Source: Elmis aenea (lineage: Eukaryota; Arthropoda; Insecta; Coleoptera; Elmidae). From it: a DNA stretch of 64,000 bases. The notes beneath the pieces were generated by a model. It was not told the origin of the DNA. It ran no database searches and was given only the letters and a program-made list of their open reading frames with translations. Where the stretch lies: the NCBI GenBank assembly GCA_947652605.1, contig OX393577.1, forward strand, positions 35,467,466-35,531,465, given 5' to 3'. This document shows, in pieces, positions 56,801 through 64,000 of the stretch; within the stretch, counting starts at the first letter, position 1; each line of letters starts with the position of its first letter. The position numbers and the translations under genes were made by a program.

Positions 56801-59800
56801 GGGTAAGACAATAACACAAAACCGGAAGGGAGAGAGTAAATACAATCGCCCAGTTACATGTTCAACAGTATTTTGCTTGCCGGTTTGCCAGATTTAGGCA
56901 TATACCGGCAACCGGAATGTTACTGGCATTGGACTTGCTGCGCATAGTACAAAGAATCAATAATGAAAACACGCACATTTTGAACCATATTGGTAAAGAG
57001 GACACGTATATCATTTTTACACGTACTGTTGAGTTAATTATATAAAAAAATAGTATCTTATCGCTGACTAACATTAGTGTTGCTGTTGATAACAATTACC
57101 ACACATTGACAGAACATACATAAATATTTATCCTTTAATTCCTTTAATTCCTTTAGGATGACTTTTAATAGACGAATGAAAAACGGCAATTTTAAATTAC
57201 CACGCCATCGTAATGTTAAGTCAGTTTTCTTTTAAAGACTATCATCGCCCAAGTGCATTCAAGTAGACTAAAAACTAAATTATAACAACATGGTGACTCA
57301 GTGCCCACGAGTTAACGCAATCAAAGTTATTAAATTAAACAGTTAATTATTTATTCAATACTGTATATATTTGTTTATAAAATGCTCAAATTTGTATTTA
57401 TTTAATATTTACGTTTATAGTTAAATCTAATGTTTTTTGATAACGTTAATTGCTGCAAAGACAGTTTGAAGGGTTTTGTATCTGCTTCCTTATACATAAC
57501 TATAATTCATCAATTTTTCATATGTTAATAAACCAATTATTTGCGCCAAAAGTCTGACCTTGTCGAATTAGTTTTATCGACATTTTATCAAAAGCACTCC
57601 GGAGTTGGGCTACGCATTAACAAACTTGTTTCTGATTAAATTTGATAAATCGATTGAATAATTTAATCCACACAATGGGTTTAAATTTATTTTCAAAAAT
57701 TGATTGTATAATTAAATTAATAAATTATCTTTTCATAATGATTTTAGACGAACCAAGAAATATAAAAAGTAAAATATAATTACATCTGTTAATTATTTCT
57801 GAGAGCAGCGCATTCCTAAGTTTTTATTCTAGCAAAAAAATACAGCTCATAATTTGCATGCAGCTATGAATCATGTACAATAGCCATCCGTGATTTATTC
57901 TAACATGTACCCCACAACTCCTCTTGACCTTATTTTGGTCTTTTATTATATTATCAGATGTCTGCTGTATTGTTCATAACATAACGCCCAAGCATCTTAC
58001 AGCATCGAATAATATCCATAAATGTTATTTTATAAACGTAGATCAGTTGCTTAATACATTATTTTATCTGATTACACGGTTACAAGAAATGTTCGTTACT
58101 ACTTTACATAATACATGTATACTGGAACACACGAATGTTTTTAGTTACAAAAATGTCAAAAATCATACCGAAATTATGACGAATTGCTTTTTTTATGTGT
58201 ACAACGGTGTTGTATTCGCATCTTTTTGTTGAATTTACTTTAATTTTCAGAAAAGTATTGGTTACGTGGCCTCAATTTAAATAAGTATACGTCCTTTACA
58301 GATGCACTGCAAATGTATACTGTTCCGTTTTGATGCTATACACACAGGCGCAAAATATTTATCAGCTTTCCTTTTGCCAACAAATTTTTTGTAAGATTGA
58401 TGCAATTTATTAAATGTATATCACAAAGATCGCCCTGTGTATATCGCATCTCCAGGACCTAGCTATTTTAGATGGATTCTTTTTTATGTAAAAAAAAAGT
58501 TGTTTTCGTTTCACTTAGTTCGTAAAAAAATAAAATAATTATCGGTTACTAAGTAGGTACTAAGTAATATAATAGATCTTAATTTGATTTTTTTTACTGC
58601 TTTTATCAACCACTAGCATCACACGACTGTTTAGCCTGTCTTTTTCTTTAAAGAAATTACATAATTAGATATGTAATGTTGTGAGGATATTTATCTTTTA
58701 ATGTTTTTTACTTGAAACGGATCGCGAAAGAATTATTTTAATTGCATGTAATCAAAAACGCGTTGGGCTAAGTTAAAACTTATTTACGACTAGTCTGCTT
58801 TCCGAAGTACAGGGCGATGATTTTTTTTTTCCACGGTAAACATGATTTTTATTAATAAAATTGTATCATTATTAATCAACAGATTGCCGTATTTCAGATT
58901 ACGGTTATCTAATCGCAGCAAGCTTAAAAACATTTACACAGTCAAAGAGCAATGCATTTTTTGTGCATGCGCGATCGGTTTCAACCTTAGATCATAGGTT
59001 TCAACGTTTGCGCTAAAAAAATAAATTCCATTTTCTAATAAATGCATTGCCGTAAGAAACTTACGCTCAAGTTTTCGTTCTAAACAAAAGTCGCGAGATC
59101 TGTCGGTGCTTTTTGCTCGTGGAGTACTAGATCACTACGCAAACTTAATTAAATTGCGTAATTAGTTACCAAGTTATCTTCGCAGTCATTTTCACAAGTA
59201 ATAAATAATCTAGAATGTATTTAATGATCAAATTTTTTTATCATCTAAAAATAGCATTTAACTGTTTAAAAGATTGTTCAGCGTTAATATATAGGAGTAA
59301 TATTTAATTTTCCATATGTACCTACCTACTTACAAACGTAAAAACAAGTGTGCAAGCACACTGTAAAATAAGTTAAAACAAAATAAATGTTTATAGATTG
59401 TTGTATCAAAATACTAACAGCAATTGTTACTGAATAAGGTAAATAAACGTATCGATTAATTTAAGTCATGCCCAGATATTGATTCTAAAGTTTGTAATTA
59501 ATGAAGCACTGATTGTGAACTTGCTGTAAAAAAGTTTTATCTTGGTACTTGTAATGTCGAATATTTTGCAAAAAAATAAAATTAATAATACTGTGACTAA
59601 TCGCATAAACTAGATTTTTTTAAATACGGTAATGTACATAAAAAACAAAATGTATCGAAAACCATTACACTATTTTGAAATCTTGTTTAACCTTATTAAT
59701 TGTGGTTCATTATCTTTTGAATGTAGTTTAGTCTGCTCCAGTTTTACAACCGTAAATTGATATATTATTAAGCACGTGACGCGGTATTTTAAATCGCTGT

Positions 59801-60040
59801 AAAATCCACCTCGATAGCCTTGAAAATGGCCACCCTGCTAAGTGATTCTTTAAATAATTACTGGTACATGAAAGAAAAAAATAATCGTAATTTGGATCTG
59901 CGCTCGTCACTGACTAGATGCGAACGCCCCAGACAAGTAGTTGTTGCTCCAGTTTATTTGTTTTTTAACTTTTGTGTATTTATGTCATGCTAAAAGTCTG
60001 GAACATGTCATACACACAGAGTACGAAATAAAGAAAAGTA

Positions 60041-60335
60041 CAGGGTGGTTCAAACTTCTAAGTATTTGTAGAGTTACTCAGTAGCTACTATAATTGGCAG
60101 AAAGCTAATATAAGTCTGTAGGACTAGGTATTCTTTGTCAGTTTTCGTTTTTTCGCCAAGGTGAAAATAGAAATTTTACGATGAAATTTACCATTCTCCT
60201 TTATTTTTAAAAAGAGAATAAACTGGTGTGTATTTTTTTTGCAAGATGTCCCCATTGGTGTTTTTTTGGTTTCTAACATAAAACACAAGTTTGTCGTGTT
60301 ACGCACTATGCTCTGCTTTAGCACTGTATCACGAC
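60041..60335. repeat. CAGGGTGG-ended repeat, partial
   Basis: The left end CAGGGTGGTTCAAACTTC is preceded by TA. No right end was found before the hAT fragment at 60336, so extent and family are uncertain. Confidence 0.35.
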
Positions 60336-60490
60336 CAGGGACTGAGAACGGAACGAAAACGTTAAACGAAATTAACCGAAATTTTTTTAAGAACGAAAAC
60401 GAAACCGAAAACGAAATTATTATTTTTCGTTCAAGAACGAAAACGAAATAAATATTTTCCAAAACCGGTTTTAACCGGTTTTGTCGGTAT
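60336..60490 (+). mobile_element. hAT end fragment (CAGGGACTGAGAACGG)
   Basis: It begins CAGGGACTGAGAACGG, followed by many AACGAAAACG repeats and an AAAACCGGTTTTAACCGG block. A similar fragment lies in the other orientation at 23941-24091. No right end or duplication was found, so this is a truncated copy. Confidence 0.5.
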
Positions 60491-60736
60491 TTCAATCTTA
60501 TTTGTTAAACACAAACGCGAATTTGCCTTCTGTGCTGGGGAGACTCCACGAGGCAGTAAAAAATCTCACTTGAAATAAGTGAGCTTCACTTTACTCCATA
60601 TCTTTACGTGAATATGTATTAACAACTTTATTGTTTATACTTGCAATTTCGTGTAACACAATTAACGGTACAGATATTCTCTATTTCTAATTTGTTTTTT
60701 AGATCATCAATATAGAATATACACTTGATTGGATAT

Positions 60737-61581
60737 ACAGGGTGTTTCACTTTTTGATGGGCCACTATTGCTATCTCCGTAAATAATGAAAATACAAGGT
60801 TGGTTAAATGGGACAAAAGTTAGCTATTTAGGTGTGTATTTCAAAACAGATCTTGTTTTGTTTAAAAATTCCATGGCTTGCGTGATATAACGAAAAAACC
60901 GAAATCGATCAAAATTTTTAAACTTAAATATCTCGGCTATTGTTGCGAATACACAAAAACGTCAAAGGAAATTTTTTTTGTAAATTTTGTTGTCTATAAG
61001 ATGGCGATAGTCAATTTTTTTAAAATAAATTATGGTGCGAGATATTTGACAAAACAACTTTTTTTTAAATGGCAGTCGTAATAGGTGATGACTTAGATTT
61101 AAAGGTAATTTTTTTCTCTTTACAATGATATAATATTATGTATGTCTATTTTCAAAAATAAGCGAAATAACTTTAAAAAATGCAATGTTCCTGAAACCAT
61201 GGCATGATACGACCAAGATATTTCATAAAAGTAACCATATATCTTTGCTATTTTTTGCAATCAACATATAACATAAAAAAGCTGAGAAAACGTACTTTTT
61301 AACAAAGTCATGATCTACTATGGGTTCCGTATAAAAACTATAAGTTTGCTTCATACCTATCTCAGAAATTAAGGTAGTATTTAAAATCAGAATTAAAACA
61401 TTTTATTTAATTTTTAGAAATGAACAACTGTGAGAATTATACATTTCCCTATAGCGGAAAAATGAAAATTCCCAACTACGAATTTGATAGTAGCCCTAGA
61501 CACCTAAAATAGATTTTCGCTAGTTATTATAGTTACTGTTACTGATATACCCTGGCAAATACTTCGATTTGGACCACCCTG
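60737..61581. repeat. Probable CAGGGTG-ended element, 845 bp
   Basis: The left end CAGGGTGTTTCACTTTTTG resembles those at 9915 and 30889 (GGCCACTATTG, ATACAAGG, GGTTAAAT). The right end at 61581 reads ATTTGGACCACCCTG. ATGGCGATAGTCAATTTTTT inside matches a stretch near 10215. Whether both ends belong to one element is inferred. Confidence 0.45.
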
Positions 61582-62176
61582 CCTGCGCAAGGAATTGTTT
61601 CCGGTCGTTATATTATGTATTATGATGTGTGAGATTAACACTAATTTGAAACAAGCGAACGATTTCAAAATCAATATTTCAATATTACCATATACCTGTG
61701 TAAATTACTGTATGATTTATTACAAATACTCAAATGCGTAGGTATTTACATACAACGTGGTGTTACTTTTAACGAATGCGCTGGCTGGCTTGATGTATCT
61801 ACAAAATTGCGCAAGTACCCGCACCACCTACCACCTGCAAATCCGTTACGTACTCGACTTTGGAAAAACTCAACTTAAATCTATCCAATCATGTATTATT
61901 CAATTCAACCATGTTCAATGCTACATCGAGAAAAGGGCGATTCTCTCGTCGGATAGCTCAGAGTAAACCCCTGTGTCGTATGTTCCTAAACTATGATCGC
62001 TCCACCCCTATTAAAAGTTAAAAATACCATTTTGATCACACAGCTCAAATACAAAAGAATCGAAGAAGCATTGAACTTAATCGTTTGCGACACATCACGA
62101 TGAAGATATTTTTAATATACCTACATATATTTACAAATTTACAAATGATGTTTTATGTAATAAGACGTAGCTATGG

Positions 62177-62690
62177 TATATCTCATATAAAACTTCCCAT
62201 ATCGGCTTAAGCAGTTGGAACAACCCAGGTACATACACAATCTTGGATTATAAACCTTAAATGATTTGTATGGCACAACACCTAAAATCATAATCGTATA
62301 CCACATCTTCCTAATTGCTTTTCTTTGAGCATAATGACCATAATGCTGCAGTTCTAAACAAGTTCTCGCTAAAAGCTTATTACCTTATATGCGCTATAAT
62401 AGATTTTAAATTATAATTGTTTTCAAGCAAAAACTTTTGGGAAACACTGATACAGATATTAATTTTCTTTTACCTAAGAACCCAAATTAAACCTTATCGA
62501 ACCTATAATTAGGGATCAAATTTCGACGGCTTGCGATAATATTCATTCAATTAGATTACAACTTTCATTGGCGTAGACTGAATTGTAAACACAAATAATA
62601 TTTAAAGAAAGAGACGGAGATTGTGCATTTGTTTCCTTTAGTTCTGCCTCTTCTTAATCCGCTGTGAGCAATTTTAAAAGAAATATACTA
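62177..62690 (+). repeat. Dispersed repeat, about 500 bp (copy 3)
   Basis: A close direct copy of 18295-18792 with only scattered differences and a few small insertions, such as a doubled CATAATG segment. It starts GTATATCTCATATAAAAC and ends CTTAATCCGCTGTGAGC. No coding content. Confidence 0.75.
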
Positions 62691-64000
62691 TATTACGTTT
62701 TACAACGTGCATTTTTTTATTCCGTTATCAGTGTAATTGATTATTTTATTGATTGCCAAATTATTACTCAAACGTTTCTCTCCATTCCAAACTTTGATTT
62801 TAACATTTGAATTTTTTTTTCACTTTTACTGTAATGTAAGTTGTAATAGAAACCTAAAGTTAGAAAATTTGCGTTTAATATTTAATAACTGAAATGAAAA
62901 ATTAAATCTATAATATACTTTTTAATATTTTAGGAAAACTTCATTTTAAGTTTAATTAAAGACAAATGGAGTAACTACGTAAAATACACAATATAAAAGC
63001 AAGTTACTGAAATTCATACCTTAATAATGCACAAGAAAAAACGCTTTTTGATTTTTGAAATTTATTGCTGATGAATAATTTTGAATTGATTTACAGTTTA
63101 TAATCAAGCTCCTTATTTTGCATAAGATTATAAATGCACACAAATATTTTTGTAAATATGGCGTTTCGTTATTCGTTATTCTTTATACTTTGTTTCTTTA
63201 TTCTTTATTTTTAATTTTCTTACTGCTTCCATCCCTTGGTAATTATTTCGCAAGAATTATTTACAATGCTTTTGTTATATTTTTTCGACTCAGTTACAAT
63301 ATTTTTCGAATTAGATACTTTTCAAGGCTGGTTCGAAGTTAATAGTTTGAAGTTCATGAAATGGCGTCATTTTGTTGATACAATAAAAATTAAAAATTGT
63401 TAATCGTACTAATTGTTTATTTATTTAAATTGTAATATTTTGCTTATCAACAAAATTTTTGTCAACAAAAACAGATGATTAGAATATAGTAGAAATATTG
63501 GTTAAGATTAGTAGTTCGGTATAATAGACATTTTTTTAACTGACAATTTCATTTATTAATTATCGGTTGATGGTTCATTAACCTTCATAATGTATAACAT
63601 ACACGGTACGTTAAATAACTGTAAAATTTAAACTATTATACACATATTTGGTCACATTGTGGAGGTGTTAAAGGAAGTGTGCACTTTCAGAGGGAATTGC
63701 ACAGTTACTTTTGTACACGTAAACTTATAAAAAAAACTGTACCAAGTGCTACTTTATATTAGCACGTCAACGATTTCCGGAATTATACCCCGCAATAGTA
63801 CATCATTTGTTTGTTCTAGAATGTTGATGACAACAATATATTATATGTACCTACTACTAACAGTTACTCCAATTTATTTACATTTGCATCGTACTGAAAT
63901 GCTTTCAAAACACTGCTTAAGTCTTGATGACTAAAAATGTTTTTTTTTTCAATGTAAAACATTTGATTTATTTTTGCAGCACATAAAAGCAAGCAATTAA

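Larger units (their letters stand above)
51128..64000 (+). other. Unfinished Ndae1 intron containing an antisense septin gene
   Basis: Because Ndae1 needs more exons after 51127 and none was recognised here, the rest of the window is inferred to be intron on the plus strand. It contains the septin gene (54572-56389, minus strand), a dispersed repeat copy (62177-62690) and two CAGGGTG-ended repeats (60041 onward; 60737-61581), with a hAT fragment (60336-60490) between them. The stretches 51200-54100, 56800-60040 and 62700-64000 are AT-rich, and I see no gene or clear element in them. An AG at 63978-63979 looks like an acceptor but is followed by an early stop. Confidence 0.55.

Noticed and set aside
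60124..60495. Minus-strand frame of 123 codons
   Set aside because: Formed by the repetitive AACGAAAACG motif of a hAT fragment; low complexity and no domain.
63960..64000. Acceptor-like TTTTTGCAG at 63979 as the next Ndae1 exon
   Set aside because: The phase-0 reading gives HIKASN and a stop, which does not resemble the expected continuation after YVRK.

Overview
This is insect nuclear DNA. The basis is AT-rich sequence, spliced genes with GT-AG introns, two recognisable insect-type genes, and many short transposons with ends such as CAGGGTG. A beetle or other holometabolous insect is plausible, but nothing seen fixes the order. No bacterial operons, CRISPR array, rRNA or convincing tRNA gene was found.

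Two host genes are supported. The first is a plus-strand SLC4-family bicarbonate/anion transporter of the Na+-driven anion exchanger type (Ndae1). Six coding exons are visible: 9119-9530, 29072-29372, 33007-33387, 35164-36714, 50390-50646 and 50704-51127. Their phases join without a break into 1108 codons covering the cytoplasmic domain and most membrane segments. The N-terminus lies before the window, and the last membrane segments and C-tail lie after it. A GC-rich 93-base block at 34710-34802 looks like an extra in-frame cassette exon. The second gene is a complete, intronless, minus-strand septin at 54572-56389, orthologous to peanut/septin 7. It lies antisense inside the unfinished last visible Ndae1 intron. 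The two products have no obvious joint function: one is a plasma-membrane ion and pH transporter, the other a cytoskeletal GTPase.

The rest is intron or flanking DNA filled with transposon remains. Eight hAT-type insertions can be delimited; seven keep a perfect 8-bp target duplication and intact ends (1977-2401, 15247-15509, 15716-16043, 22259-23117, 31311-32221, 42857-43241, 49522-49633) and one has a mutated last base (16348-17651). One of them carries a transposase C-terminal remnant. A second group consists of palindromic or fold-back elements with CAGGGTG-like ends at TA-rich targets (5698-6322, 10413-11300, 30889-32240, 37858-39514, 44294-44918). The most elaborate element is 46529-49092. 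It has about 300-bp inverted ends, a SWIM zinc-finger fragment like those of Mutator-type transposases, mirrored arrays of a TATATAGC motif, and a perfect 54-bp inverted repeat in its coding remnant. Several insertions are nested and can be ordered in time.

Layout: 1-9118, upstream intron or flank with nested repeats; 9119-36714, first four Ndae1 exons and introns; 36715-50389, a 13.7-kb repeat-rich intron; 50390-51127, two exons split by a 57-bp intron; 51128-64000, unfinished intron containing the septin gene and AT-rich sequence.
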